Source of the DNA: Enterobacter hormaechei subsp. xiangfangensis
Lineage (GTDB): Bacteria; Pseudomonadota; Gammaproteobacteria; Enterobacterales; Enterobacteriaceae
Reading direction: 5' to 3'
DNA: 64,000 bases
Assembly: GCF_001729785.1 (NCBI RefSeq)
Contig: NZ_CP017183.1
Coordinates: forward strand, 2,232,001-2,296,000
The translations under genes were made by a program, and so were the position numbers. Within the stretch, counting starts at the first letter, position 1; each line of letters begins with the position of its first letter. Below are positions 1 to 10,048 of the stretch, piece after piece. The notes beneath the pieces were generated by a model. The model was not told where the DNA came from and ran no database searches. It was given only the letters and a program-made list of their open reading frames with translations.

Positions 1-26
1 CCGTCTCTCTACGCAGCACCAGGAGA

Positions 27-644
27 TTATTTTTGTCGTGCGTGAGCGGGAAAGGTAACGTAATAGCCAAGGGATGCAGCCAGGCACAGCATATAGCCGA
101 ACGATTCCGAACCTTCCTCCACGGCGTTTTTCACGACACGCATATAGCCATGCTCCAGGATGGCGTGCCACAGCACCTGCATCCCAAAGAGGCGGGAGAA
201 GACCAGTACAGCCAGCAGGCCGCTCAACAGAATACCGTACCAGGGGGATTGGGTATATTTTGCCAGCTGTTCCAGGGTAGCGCGAAAATGCATAACGGGG
301 CGAATTAACGCCAGCAGAGCGGCAATCAGCGCGAACCACACCCAACTCCCATGAGAAATGAGATCAAAAAGCGCGTCCAGTTCACGAATTAGCATTGTCA
401 GGAAAAATCCGCCCACCAGAATATTACAGTAACGCATGGATTCGTACATTTTCGCCAGACGAAAATGGAGAAAGACAATAGTCGCTAATACCGTTTCCTG
501 CATAATTTCGGTCAGTGATAATTCCGGAATATCATGGCCGACAAACCGCATATCTACCCAAAGACAAAGTACAATAAGTGCGCAAGCGGCCGCTGCGCCA
601 ACGAAGAATAAAAAGCTCTTTAGTACAATCATTAACACCACCAT
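27..644 (-). CDS. Multi-pass inner-membrane protein of unknown function
   Basis: A 205-residue protein that I do not recognise. Reading from the ATG at 644 it shows about six hydrophobic segments (roughly residues 3-30, 47-62, 72-90, 100-118, 133-153 and 180-198), so it is very probably an integral inner-membrane protein. The open frame extends 45 codons further upstream, but that part is polar and the first hydrophobic helix begins at the chosen methionine; a second ATG four codons later is equally possible because no clear Shine-Dalgarno sequence is visible. The surrounding DNA is AT-rich compared with the rest of the window, which suggests an accessory gene. No catalytic motif is evident. 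Confidence 0.6.
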   Translation of the reverse strand: MVVLMIVLKSFLFFVGAAAACALIVLCLWVDMRFVGHDIPELSLTEIMQETVLATIVFLHFRLAKMYESMRYCNILVGGFFLTMLIRELDALFDLISHGSWVWFALIAALLALIRPVMHFRATLEQLAKYTQSPWYGILLSGLLAVLVFSRLFGMQVLWHAILEHGYMRVVKNAVEEGSESFGYMLCLAASLGYYVTFPAHARQK

Positions 645-971
645 TTTGTTTGTAGCGAGTATGTTAGGTGACGAGAATGTTATTTCTGTCCACATTGTGC
701 CATATAGGTGCGGATTTTTAACATTTCGAGCTAAATAGGGTTGGTCACGACGAGACGAAAGCGTAAATATCGTCAACAACGTCTGTGCTGTTTAGGCGGG
801 GCGATGTCATTGCGGAGGGTGCCATCAGGCAACGGGATGTCAGGGTATTGAGGGACCAGCGAGAGGTGGAAAACACAGCTGCGGAACTATCTTGTCGATG
901 TTTTCTTAAGAACATACTCTGATTGAGAAAGCGTTCAGTTCCACAAAAATGCTGTTTCTCCACCCTGGGAA
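645..971. other. Intergenic region, AT-rich, no convincing gene
   Basis: This stretch lies between two minus-strand genes. A 72-codon minus-strand frame at 745-963 opens with GTG but has no family resemblance, and a second minus-strand frame over about 795-885 reads like a protein fragment rich in Leu, Pro and Asp. It may hold eroded coding sequence. I see no terminator or named operator. Confidence 0.3.
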
Positions 972-1283
972 TTATTTTTCTTCTTTGTACTCACCTTTTG
1001 ATTTCAGTTTATCTCTAACCAGGTTGGCGCAACTGGTTGCATTCTGTAAACTCAGGTCGTTTACAATAGAAGAACGAGATTTTAAAACTTCGTTGTAAGC
1101 TTCTTTAACTTTCGGACTGACTGTTGCAGCAAAACTATCTGGTGGGAAGTTACCCAAAGGTTCTTTATCACCGCTTAAGGCCTTAGCACAAGCATTATTA
1201 ATTTGGTCATCAATGCTTAATTGATTAGCGATAGCTGATAACGAAAAAGATAAAACCAAAGAGGCGAGAACAATTCTTTTCAT
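972..1283 (-). CDS. Small secreted protein, hypothetical
   Basis: A 103-residue protein with a clear Sec signal peptide: a basic start (MKR), a hydrophobic core over residues 5-17 and a likely cleavage after Ala19. The mature part is about 84 residues, largely helical in composition, with two cysteines (near residues 32 and 85) that could form a disulfide in the periplasm, and a charged Lys/Glu tail. The ATG at 1283 follows an AAGGAA Shine-Dalgarno-like stretch. I do not recognise the family. It sits alone between an unknown membrane protein and a divergent kinase-like gene, in AT-rich DNA, so it is likely an accessory gene of unknown role. Confidence 0.6.
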   Translation of the reverse strand: MKRIVLASLVLSFSLSAIANQLSIDDQINNACAKALSGDKEPLGNFPPDSFAATVSPKVKEAYNEVLKSRSSIVNDLSLQNATSCANLVRDKLKSKGEYKEEK

Positions 1284-1594
1284 ACTTAGTCATTCCTTAA
1301 TGATGAAGCGTTGTGATCCGAATTCAATATGTAAAACCCAATTGTGATAGTAATATTTATCAGAGTGTATAAAAATTCTTTTGGATAAACCGGATCAGGA
1401 CCAGTTTCAGCAATGTTTTCTGTCCGAACATGCTGCACCCGACTTATTTTGTTTACTACAGGCTAAATGTTATCAAAGATAAATATATCCAACAGCATTA
1501 GTCTATTCTTTTTCGTATTCTTATGATACCTACGTTCTTTAGTGGGGGTTAGTGTGATTGCACAAGTCTTTTAAAGTAGGATTTTTAAGAAAGA
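1284..1594. promoter_or_regulatory. AT-rich divergent intergenic region
   Basis: About 310 bases separate the divergent small secreted protein and the APH-fold kinase. The DNA is markedly AT-rich and must carry both promoters, but I cannot name a specific operator or a convincing pair of promoter hexamers. No open frame of note is present. Confidence 0.35.
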
Positions 1595-2470
1595 ATGATG
1601 ATGTATGACTTCATCGGTAGCACACTTGCATTACACTCAATAACAAGAACAACCAACACGTTAATTTTTAAGGGACAGTGCATGGCTGCAATGGATTTAT
1701 CCAAAATGGGCACTGCCAAAGTGGTGCTGAATACCAGTGATTGCAATCAGATAGTTATAGAAAAGTGGCCTGTCAGCGATGTTGAGTGGGCCTTTTATCT
1801 CTACGCGGCAACAGAGCTTAATCAGGCAGGGATTGCTACGCCAACGCTTTTGTCTGCTGATGCCACCTTACGCAAGTTAAGACTGGAGTATATTCCTTAT
1901 AAGGTTGATCAGACCGCTGTGGCAAACGATTATGCCATAGCTATGCTGGGGCGCCTGCATCGCTATCCTGCAAATTCTGAATGGCTCTATCATACGTATA
2001 CGTGGACAGAAACAGCGCTTGAAAACGCTCTCATGCTTTTGGCATTACCTGAAAAAAATGCCCGGCAGCTTCGACGATTTCAGCAGAATAGTAATGCGTT
2101 ATTCGCCTGCCAAAGCCTGGTTTCAGGCGACAGAAATGCAGGCAACTGGGGAAGAAGAGAAAGCGGTAATTTAGTTCTTTTTGACTGGGAAAGGTTTGGC
2201 AAAGGGAGTCCTGCTATTGACCTGGCTCCCCTCATAAGGGGAATGGGGACAAAACAAGAATTTATAGACCTTGCAGGACGCTATTGCCAGCTATCCTCCC
2301 ATCAAAATATCAGGGAGCTGGCCAGAGAAATTGCTATTGTCAAAGCCTGGATTGTCACGGAAGTGATTGTCCTGCTTCATATGTGGCAAAAGAGTGCATT
2401 TCCCTTGTATCTCAACTGGTACAGAGAACATCTTCCCGACTGGTTAGACAACGTGGAAAAAATGTTATGA
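1595..2470 (+). CDS. APH/choline-kinase-fold phosphotransferase
   Basis: A 291-residue member of the aminoglycoside-phosphotransferase/choline-kinase fold. The catalytic loop is SGDRNAGN, with the presumed base Asp179 and metal ligand Asn184. The second metal-binding motif is LFDWE with Asp197, followed by the family-typical segment ending PAIDLA. The usual His at the start of the catalytic loop (HGD) is Ser here. The N-lobe includes a possible ATP-binding Lys in IEKWP near residue 59. I keep the first ATG because residues 10-30 look like N-lobe beta strands; starts at 1598, 1601 or 1682 are alternatives. The substrate cannot be inferred, and calling it a resistance gene would be unsupported. 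It is monocistronic, followed by an intrinsic terminator. Confidence 0.72.
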   Translation: MMMYDFIGSTLALHSITRTTNTLIFKGQCMAAMDLSKMGTAKVVLNTSDCNQIVIEKWPVSDVEWAFYLYAATELNQAGIATPTLLSADATLRKLRLEYIPYKVDQTAVANDYAIAMLGRLHRYPANSEWLYHTYTWTETALENALMLLALPEKNARQLRRFQQNSNALFACQSLVSGDRNAGNWGRRESGNLVLFDWERFGKGSPAIDLAPLIRGMGTKQEFIDLAGRYCQLSSHQNIRELAREIAIVKAWIVTEVIVLLHMWQKSAFPLYLNWYREHLPDWLDNVEKML

Positions 2471-2552
2471 AGCATGAATTCTAAAAATTCTGCTTTTTAT
2501 AGCAATACGTACTTTTCGCTCCTGACGCACCTGATTGCCCACTTCTGATATA

Positions 2553-2586
2553 TCAGCGAGTCACTAATATTAACTCGCTGATTTTT
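2553..2586 (+). terminator. Intrinsic terminator after the APH-fold kinase
   Basis: A perfect 9-bp stem (TCAGCGAGT at 2553-2561 and ACTCGCTGA at 2573-2581) with an 11-base loop is followed by five T residues. It separates the AT-rich accessory patch from frmRA. Confidence 0.8.
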
Positions 2587-2630
2587 CACATTACCTACGG
2601 TTCTACTTAAAACCCACAATAAACTTCGTG

Positions 2631-2675
2631 TTTACATAAAATCGTATTAACAGATACAATACCCCCCTATAGTAT
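2631..2675 (+). promoter_or_regulatory. frmR promoter with overlapping FrmR operator
   Basis: A TTTACA -35 hexamer (2631-2636) and a TACAAT -10 hexamer (2655-2660) are 18 bases apart. The sequence ATACCCCCCTATAGTAT (2659-2675) overlaps the -10 and start region; this C-tract flanked by ATA/TAT is the known E. coli FrmR operator type, so FrmR bound here should block the promoter until formaldehyde inactivates it. The AGGAGGG ribosome-binding site follows at 2677-2683. Confidence 0.85.
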
Positions 2676-2686
2676 CAGGAGGGCGT

Positions 2687-4113
<1,427 letters not shown>

Positions 4114-4120
4114 TTATTCT

Positions 4121-4142
4121 GCCAGCGGTTTTTTCCGCTGGC
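4121..4142 (+). terminator. Hairpin terminator after frmA
   Basis: A perfect 8-bp stem, GCCAGCGG (4121-4128) and CCGCTGGC (4135-4142), has a six-T loop and is followed by a moderately T-rich tail. It marks the end of frmRA and argues against a missing frmB being further along the transcript. Confidence 0.7.
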
Positions 4143-4193
4143 ATTTCTTCCCTGATCTTTTCTAAAGTGTGACCTGTCTGGCGCTTTTAACCG

Positions 4194-4220
4194 TAATCTA
4201 ATTCTACGCCGTGCCGATGA
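4194..4220 (+). promoter_or_regulatory. Candidate flagellar sigma-28 (FliA) promoter for the chemoreceptor
   Basis: GCCGATGA at 4213-4220 matches the FliA -10 consensus GCCGATAA at seven of eight positions. TAATCTAA at 4194-4201, with the standard 11-base spacer, is a weaker match to TAAAGTTT. The position is right for class 3 flagellar control of the receptor gene. Confidence 0.55.
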
Positions 4221-4272
4221 CTCTTTTACAGGCGTGTTTTTACGCATCTTACCTATAAGAGAGTCGACGGTC

Positions 4273-5964
4273 ATGGACAACACAACATCGATGCAGGCGC
4301 AGCATAAGCTGAGTTTCTTGCATCACATCCGGCTGGTTCCGCTGTTTTCCTCCATTCTCGGTGGCATTATTCTCCTGTTTGCATTGAGCTCGGGTCTCGC
4401 AGGCTATTTCCTGCTCCAGGCCGATAACGATCAGCAGGATGTTACGGCAGAAATCCAGGTGCGCACCGGGCTGTCAAACAGTTCCAACCATTTACGCACC
4501 GCCCGTATCAACATGATCCACGCGGGGGCGGCGAGCCGTATCGCGGAGATGGAGGCGATGAAACAAAACATCGCTGAGGCTGAGACCCGCATCAGGCAGT
4601 CGCAGGATGGATTTGCCGCCTATATGAAGCGCACTATTCGCACACCGGCTGATGAAGCGCTGGACGGCGATCTGAAAGCCCGCTATGACGCCTACATCGC
4701 CGGTATGCAGCCGATGCTGAAATATGCCAAAAACGGCATGTTTGAAGCCATTATTAACCACGAAAATGAGACCGCGCGTCCGCTGGACGATGCCTATAAC
4801 GCGGTGCTGCTGAAGGCGATAAAAATCCGCACCGAACGCGCCAATGCGCTGACGGCGCAGGCTCACACCCGCACCCGGCTGGGGCTGATGTTTATGTTCG
4901 GCGCGTTTGGCCTGGCGCTGGCGCTGGCGGTGATCACCTTTGTGGTGCTGCGCCGTACGGTGATAAACCCGCTCCAGCGAGCCGCTACGCGTATCGAAAA
5001 TATCGCGAAAGGCGATTTGACCATGCCGGACGAACCGACCGGGCGCAGTGAAATTGGCCGCCTGACGGGCGATCTGCAAACGATGCAGCACGCGCTGGTG
5101 ACCACCGTAGGCACCGTGCGGCAAGGGGCGGAGGAGATCTACCGGGGAACCAGCGAGATCTCCGCGGGTAACACCGATCTCTCTTCCCGTACTGAGCAGC
5201 AGGCGGCGGCGATTGAACAGACGGCGGCCAGCATGGAGCAGCTCACCGCGACGGTGAAACAGAACGCCGATAACGCGCATCATGCAAGTAAACTGGCAGA
5301 AGATGCCTCCGGGAAGGCCAGCCGCGGGGGGCAGATGGTCTCCGGCGTGGTGAAAACCATGGGTAATATTTCCACCAGCTCGAAGAAGATCTCTGAAATT
5401 ACCGCCGTGATTAACAGCATCGCGTTCCAGACCAATATTCTGGCGCTCAACGCGGCGGTCGAGGCGGCGCGTGCGGGTGAACAGGGACGCGGCTTTGCGG
5501 TCGTGGCGAGTGAAGTTCGCACCCTGGCAAGCCGCAGCGCAAACGCGGCGAAAGAGATTGAAAGCCTGATTAATGAATCGGTGTCGCTTATCGATCAGGG
5601 TTCCGGGGAGGTGGTTGCAGCGGGCAATACCATGAATGAAATCGTCGAGGCGGTTAAACGCGTCACCGATATCATGCTGGAGATTGCAGCGGCGTCCGAT
5701 GAGCAGAGCCGCGGCATCGTTCAGGTGAGCCAGGCGATTTCCGAGATGGATAAGGTGACGCAGCAGAATGCCTCGCTGGTGGAAGAAGCTTCTGCGGCAG
5801 CGGCTTCGCTGGAGGAGCAGGGCGCACGTCTGACGGAAGCCGTTGGCGCGTTTCGTCTCAACGGGGCGCGTGCAGGACGGGCTCCAGCCGCTGCAAACGC
5901 AGCGAAACCCTCGCCTTTAACCCCGGCGGCGGTCGTCTCAGGTGATAACTGGGAAACGTTCTGA
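4273..5964 (+). CDS. Methyl-accepting chemotaxis receptor with NWETF tail
   Basis: A 563-residue transmembrane chemoreceptor. It has an N-terminal membrane segment (about residues 20-45), a periplasmic four-helix ligand domain of about 150 residues, a second membrane segment (about 195-218), a HAMP linker and the conserved cytoplasmic signalling hairpin ([20 protein letters not shown]). The C-terminus is NWETF, the pentapeptide that tethers CheR and CheB in Tsr and Tar, so this is a full-length high-abundance-type receptor. The periplasmic start LRTARINM carries arginines in the region where Tsr/Tar bind amino acids, but the ligand cannot be named. The start at 4273 removes a polar 13-codon leader. 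A sigma-28-like promoter lies just upstream. Confidence 0.9.
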   Translation: MDNTTSMQAQHKLSFLHHIRLVPLFSSILGGIILLFALSSGLAGYFLLQADNDQQDVTAEIQVRTGLSNSSNHLRTARINMIHAGAASRIAEMEAMKQNIAEAETRIRQSQDGFAAYMKRTIRTPADEALDGDLKARYDAYIAGMQPMLKYAKNGMFEAIINHENETARPLDDAYNAVLLKAIKIRTERANALTAQAHTRTRLGLMFMFGAFGLALALAVITFVVLRRTVINPLQRAATRIENIAKGDLTMPDEPTGRSEIGRLTGDLQTMQHALVTTVGTVRQGAEEIYRGTSEISAGNTDLSSRTEQQAAAIEQTAASMEQLTATVKQNADNAHHASKLAEDASGKASRGGQMVSGVVKTMGNISTSSKKISEITAVINSIAFQTNILALNAAVEAARAGEQGRGFAVVASEVRTLASRSANAAKEIESLINESVSLIDQGSGEVVAAGNTMNEIVEAVKRVTDIMLEIAAASDEQSRGIVQVSQAISEMDKVTQQNASLVEEASAAAASLEEQGARLTEAVGAFRLNGARAGRAPAAANAAKPSPLTPAAVVSGDNWETF

Positions 5965-5970
5965 GTAAGA

Positions 5971-5995
5971 CAGACCCGCCCTCGCGGCGGGTTCT
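5971..5995 (+). terminator. Probable hairpin between convergent chemoreceptor and ydcI
   Basis: CAGACCCGCC and GGCGGGTTCTG form a GC-rich hairpin with a CTCGC loop in the 41-base gap between convergent genes. The T-run is poor, so termination efficiency is uncertain. Confidence 0.45.
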
Positions 5996-6005
5996 GCGTT
6001 TATGG

Positions 6006-6929
6006 TCAAAGAGGCATTGATTTACGAATGGCGCTTAACAGCGTTTGGGCACCTTCAGAGAGCGGGGCATCTACCCGCGTCAGGATCCCAATCGGCTCTC
6101 CCGCGCCGGGCGATGTTACCGGCAGCGCCGTAAGCACGCCGCGTCGCAGATCGTCCTTCACCGCGCCGGACGGCACAAACCATACGTAGTCATAATCCAC
6201 CGTAAGCTGGCGCGACAGCGACGCCGAGAGCGTTTCAATACACCCGGAAGGCAGCGTGCAGCCCTGCATTTGCAGCAACGCTTCCGCATTCTGACGCGGA
6301 ACGGTTCCTTTTGGTGAGACCACCACCGGCCACTCCATCACACGGCTCAGGGTCACGGTGTCCTGCAACAGGGGATGATTCGGACGCACGACCAGCTTCA
6401 GCGATTCCAGGAACAGCAGCTCGTAGTTCAGGCCGCTCATCAGTTCCGGATCGGACATCCGCCCAATGCCCAGATCCAGCTCGCCTGACTTCAGGCCCGC
6501 CAGCAGCATGGTGTTATTCATGGTCGCGACCTGAAGCGTGGCGTGCTTTTGCTGACGGTGGAACTGGCCGATCGCCGCAGGCAGTATGCCCAGCGCCGCC
6601 GTTGGCAGCGCGCCCACGCGCACGATGTCGCTGGCCGGCTCCTCTTTACGGTTTAACGCCTGACCGGCGGTATTGAGGGCATCGAGAACTTTAACGGCAT
6701 GCGTCAGGAACTGTTCGCCCACGAGCGTAAGCTGAGCCCCCAGACGGCCGCGATCGAACAGGCGGGTTCCGGTAAGCTGTTCCAGTTCGTTCAGCGTTTT
6801 GGAGAGTGCAGGCTGACTGAGGTTAAGGGTTTCAGCCGCTCGCCCCAGCGTTCCCTGTTGAGCGACGGCCACAAAAGTATGCAAATGGCGCAAGCGTATG
6901 CGCTGACTGAACAGACCATTTTTTTCCAT
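6006..6929 (-). CDS. ydcI: LysR-family regulator YdcI
   Basis: A 307-residue LysR-type regulator almost identical in layout to E. coli YdcI. An N-terminal winged helix-turn-helix (about residues 12-70, LGRAAETLNLSQPALSKTLNELE) is followed by a periplasmic-binding-protein-like effector domain. The start MEKNGLFSQRIRLRHLHTF matches the E. coli N-terminus, which supports the ATG at 6929. It is divergent from ydcJ as in E. coli, so it probably autoregulates and may control ydcJ. In enterobacteria YdcI has been linked to acid tolerance and broad regulation; the effector is unknown. Confidence 0.93.
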   Translation of the reverse strand: MEKNGLFSQRIRLRHLHTFVAVAQQGTLGRAAETLNLSQPALSKTLNELEQLTGTRLFDRGRLGAQLTLVGEQFLTHAVKVLDALNTAGQALNRKEEPASDIVRVGALPTAALGILPAAIGQFHRQQKHATLQVATMNNTMLLAGLKSGELDLGIGRMSDPELMSGLNYELLFLESLKLVVRPNHPLLQDTVTLSRVMEWPVVVSPKGTVPRQNAEALLQMQGCTLPSGCIETLSASLSRQLTVDYDYVWFVPSGAVKDDLRRGVLTALPVTSPGAGEPIGILTRVDAPLSEGAQTLLSAIRKSMPL

Positions 6930-7156
6930 AGGCGATGTTAAAAACAGAGCGACGCGGGTGACAAGTTAAGATGTTTGAATTTGATAACCTGATAGCAAAA
7001 TATTTTTAACATTTGATCTGTTTGAGTTACAACCGTTTTTCGAAAATGCCCACGCTTTGACCACTCGTCTGCCTGGATCACAATTCGTAAATTCTTCCCA
7101 ACGAAAGGAACGGGCTTCTCTACACTCCAGGTAGTATTCACTGGAGGCATGACATC

Positions 7157-8500
7157 ATGGCGAACACCATCACGGCTGATGATATTCGGGAACACTTTTC
7201 GCAGGCTATGTCGGCGATGTACCAGCAGGAAGTTCCGCAGTACGGCACCTTGCTGGAACTGGTGGCGGACGTTAACCTGGCGGTTCTGGAAAATAACCCA
7301 CTTTTACATGAACAACTGGCGAACGCAGACGAACTGGCGCGCCTGAATGTTGAACGTCACGGTGCGATCCGCGTTGGCACCGCGCAGGAGCTTTCCACCC
7401 TGCGCCGGATCTTCGCCATTATGGGCATGTACCCGGTCAGCTACTACGATCTCTCCCAGGCGGGCGTGCCCGTCCACTCGACGGCGTTTCGTCCGACAGA
7501 CGATGCGGCGCTCTGCCGTAATCCGTTTCGCATTTTTACCTCGCTGCTGCGCCTGGAGCTGATTGAAAACGTTGCGCTGCGCGAAAGGGCGGCGGAGATC
7601 CTCTCCCGGCGCAACATCTTTACGCCGCGCTGTCTGGAACTGATCGACCTGCATGATGCGCAGGGACACTTTACCGAGGCACAGGCGCGCGAATTTGTGC
7701 AGGAAGCCTTAGAAACCTTCCGCTGGCATCGCCATGCGACGGTCGATCAGGAAACCTATCTGGCGCTGAGCAACGAACATCGCCTGATTGCCGACGTGGT
7801 CTGTTTCCCGGGGTGCCACATCAACCATCTCACGCCGCGCACGCTGGATATCGACCGGGTGCAGGAGCTAATGCCGAAGTACGGCATCGAGCCGAAAATC
7901 CTGATTGAAGGCCCGCCGCGCCGCGAGGTGCCGATCCTCCTGCGTCAGACCAGCTTTAAGGCGCTGGAGGAGCCGGTGCTGTTCGCGGGGGAACACAAGG
8001 GCACCCATACCGCGCGTTTCGGTGAGATTGAGCAGCGCGGCGTGGCGCTTACGCCGAAAGGGCGCGAGCTTTACGACAGCCTGTTAAACCAGGCCGGGAC
8101 CGGCAAAGACAACCTGACCCACCAGCTTCACCTGCGCGAGATCTTCAGCGCCTTCCCGGACAGTGAAATGTTCCTGCGCCGTCAGGGGCTGGCTTATTTC
8201 CGCTACCGTCTGACCCCGACAGGTGAGGCGCATCGCCACGCGTTTCGTCCCGGCGACGATCCGCAGCCGCTGATCGAACGCGGCTGGGTTGTGGCACAGC
8301 CCATCACCTACGAGGATTTTCTGCCCGTCAGCGCGGCGGGGATCTTCCAGTCGAATCTTGGCAATGAAACGCAGGCGCGCAGCCACGGCAATGCCAGCCG
8401 CAATGCCTTCGAAGCCGCGCTCGGCTGTGCGGTGTACGACGAGTTTTCGCTTTACGAGGAGGCGGAAGCGCGCAGCAAACAGCGTTGCGGTTTGCTCTGA
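7157..8500 (+). CDS. ydcJ: 2-oxoadipate dioxygenase/decarboxylase family protein YdcJ
   Basis: A 447-residue DUF1338 protein, collinear with E. coli YdcJ and of identical length. The family is represented by HglS, an iron-dependent enzyme of the vicinal-oxygen-chelate fold that converts 2-oxoadipate to 2-hydroxyglutarate in lysine breakdown. The segment CHINHLTPRTLDID contains a conserved His of the kind that binds the metal. The ATG at 7157 is nine bases after GGAGG; the ATG at 7149 is out of frame. In E. coli the next gene is opgD, but here a four-gene insertion intervenes. Substrate in enterobacteria is inferred from the family only. Confidence 0.92.
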   Translation: MANTITADDIREHFSQAMSAMYQQEVPQYGTLLELVADVNLAVLENNPLLHEQLANADELARLNVERHGAIRVGTAQELSTLRRIFAIMGMYPVSYYDLSQAGVPVHSTAFRPTDDAALCRNPFRIFTSLLRLELIENVALRERAAEILSRRNIFTPRCLELIDLHDAQGHFTEAQAREFVQEALETFRWHRHATVDQETYLALSNEHRLIADVVCFPGCHINHLTPRTLDIDRVQELMPKYGIEPKILIEGPPRREVPILLRQTSFKALEEPVLFAGEHKGTHTARFGEIEQRGVALTPKGRELYDSLLNQAGTGKDNLTHQLHLREIFSAFPDSEMFLRRQGLAYFRYRLTPTGEAHRHAFRPGDDPQPLIERGWVVAQPITYEDFLPVSAAGIFQSNLGNETQARSHGNASRNAFEAALGCAVYDEFSLYEEAEARSKQRCGLL

Positions 8501-8542
8501 AACCGTTACTCTGCAAGGGTGTGATGGAAAAAGAAGGTTGGT

Positions 8543-10048
8543 ATGGAAAATCCCTCTGCCCCTGTGGTTGAAACGCGCCAGGGCGCACTGATTGGTTTTA
8601 CTGAAGGCGATACCCATGTGTGGTGTGGCATTCCCTATGCAGCACCCCCTGTTGGCCCGTGGCGCTGGCGCTCCCCGCGTCCCCCTGCACGCTGGGATGG
8701 CGTGCGTCCGGCGACGGCGTTCTCCGCCTCCAGCTGGCAGAGCAGCGAAAGCTGTCAGGAGCTGGGCGGCGGCGACCCCGGCCAGTTCTCTGAAGACTGC
8801 CTGTATCTTAACGTCTGGTCGCCAGTGGCTCGCGCCGCTCCGCTTCCGGTGATGGTCTGGCTGCACGGCGGAGGATTTACCCTCGGCGCTGGCGGGCTGC
8901 CTCCGTATAACGGCAGGGCGCTGGCGAAGCGTGGCACGGTGGTGGTGACGATCAATTACCGTCTCGGCCACCTCGGCTTTTTTGCTCATCCGGCGCTGGA
9001 GGGGGAGGAAGAGCGCGTGGTGCATAACTTCGCACTGCTCGATCAGATCCAGGCCCTGGAATGGGTGCGCGATAACATTGCCGCGTTCGGCGGCGATCCT
9101 GAGAACATCACCGTATTTGGCGAGTCGGCCGGTGCGCGCAGCGTGCTGTCGCTGATGGCTTCCCCGCTTGCGGGAGGACTGTTCCATAAAGCCATTGTGC
9201 AAAGCGGGTACACGCTGCCCGACACCCCGCGCGAGCAGGCCATGCATAAAGGCGAAGCGATTGCCGCCCATTTCGGCCTGCACAATGCTACCGCGGAACA
9301 GCTTCGCGCGATCCCGCCTGAGGCGTTCTGGCCGCTGACCTCGCCGTTGAATATCGCCCCTGCGCCCATCGTGGGGGATTGCGTTTTGCCTGAGGCCATG
9401 CTCGACGTTTTCTTCGCGGCCCGCCAGCATCCTGTACCGGTGATGATTGGGTCGAACAGCGACGAAGCCAGCGTGATGTCGGTATTCGGGGTCGATCTGG
9501 CCGGGCAGATCCAGAAGCTCCGCCGTGAGCGGCGCTTTGGCCTGGGGCTGATAAAGCTGCTTTATCCTGGCGTGAAGGGCGATGAGGAACTTGGCAGGCA
9601 GGTATGCCGCGACATGGCCTTCACCACCATGGGATACGTGGTAATGCAGGCCCAGCAGCGGGCGGGCGGCCTGTGCTGGCGATACTGGTTTGATTATGTG
9701 GCCGAAGCGGAGCACGCGACGTACATCAACGGCGCCTGGCACGGCAACGAAGTGCCCTACGTCTTCGATACCCTTGGACAGGTGGAACCTTCGCGGCAGT
9801 ATGTGAATGAACGCGATCTGGCCTTCGCCGCTCAGGTGGCGGACTACTGGGTGAGCTTCGCCCGGGATGCGGGGGCACGCGATAGCCTGGCAGGGCCCAC
9901 GCGCTGGCCCGCCTGCCGGAAAGGGCGGGACGTGCTGTTACGTATTGGTGTGAATAAACATGCAGGTTTTCGGCTTGAAAACCGCTTCATGCGTGCCCGT
10001 ATGAGCCTCTTCAAACGGGTGATGAAACACCACGTCAGCCTCGACTGA
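8543..10048 (+). CDS. Type B carboxylesterase (para-nitrobenzyl-esterase-like)
   Basis: A 501-residue alpha/beta-hydrolase of the carboxylesterase type B family. The nucleophile elbow GESAGARS lies near residue 196, the oxyanion segment VWLHGGGFTLGAG precedes it, and the expected acid and His appear as SNSDEASVM and HGNEVPYVF. No signal peptide is seen, so it should be cytoplasmic. It starts 42 bases after ydcJ and is probably co-transcribed with it. Its 3' end overlaps the convergent LysR gene by 14 bases. E. coli K-12 has no counterpart between ydcJ and opgD. Substrate is unknown; family members hydrolyse diverse esters. Confidence 0.88.
   Translation: MENPSAPVVETRQGALIGFTEGDTHVWCGIPYAAPPVGPWRWRSPRPPARWDGVRPATAFSASSWQSSESCQELGGGDPGQFSEDCLYLNVWSPVARAAPLPVMVWLHGGGFTLGAGGLPPYNGRALAKRGTVVVTINYRLGHLGFFAHPALEGEEERVVHNFALLDQIQALEWVRDNIAAFGGDPENITVFGESAGARSVLSLMASPLAGGLFHKAIVQSGYTLPDTPREQAMHKGEAIAAHFGLHNATAEQLRAIPPEAFWPLTSPLNIAPAPIVGDCVLPEAMLDVFFAARQHPVPVMIGSNSDEASVMSVFGVDLAGQIQKLRRERRFGLGLIKLLYPGVKGDEELGRQVCRDMAFTTMGYVVMQAQQRAGGLCWRYWFDYVAEAEHATYINGAWHGNEVPYVFDTLGQVEPSRQYVNERDLAFAAQVADYWVSFARDAGARDSLAGPTRWPACRKGRDVLLRIGVNKHAGFRLENRFMRARMSLFKRVMKHHVSLD

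Noticed and set aside
745..963. A 72-codon minus-strand frame with GTG start
   Set aside because: No family resemblance, poor composition; at most eroded sequence, so noted only within the intergenic entry.
1595..2470. Calling the APH-fold gene an aminoglycoside-resistance gene
   Set aside because: The fold covers many kinases, the catalytic loop is atypical, and there is no resistance context.
4492..5283. A 263-codon minus-strand frame within the chemoreceptor gene
   Set aside because: It is rich in Arg and His without motifs, mirrors codon bias of the receptor and has no start signal.
8084..9742. A 552-codon open frame on the minus strand across ydcJ and the carboxylesterase
   Set aside because: It is antisense to two clear enzymes, composed of His/Arg/Gly-rich low-complexity sequence typical of shadow frames in GC-rich genes, and has no domain resemblance.
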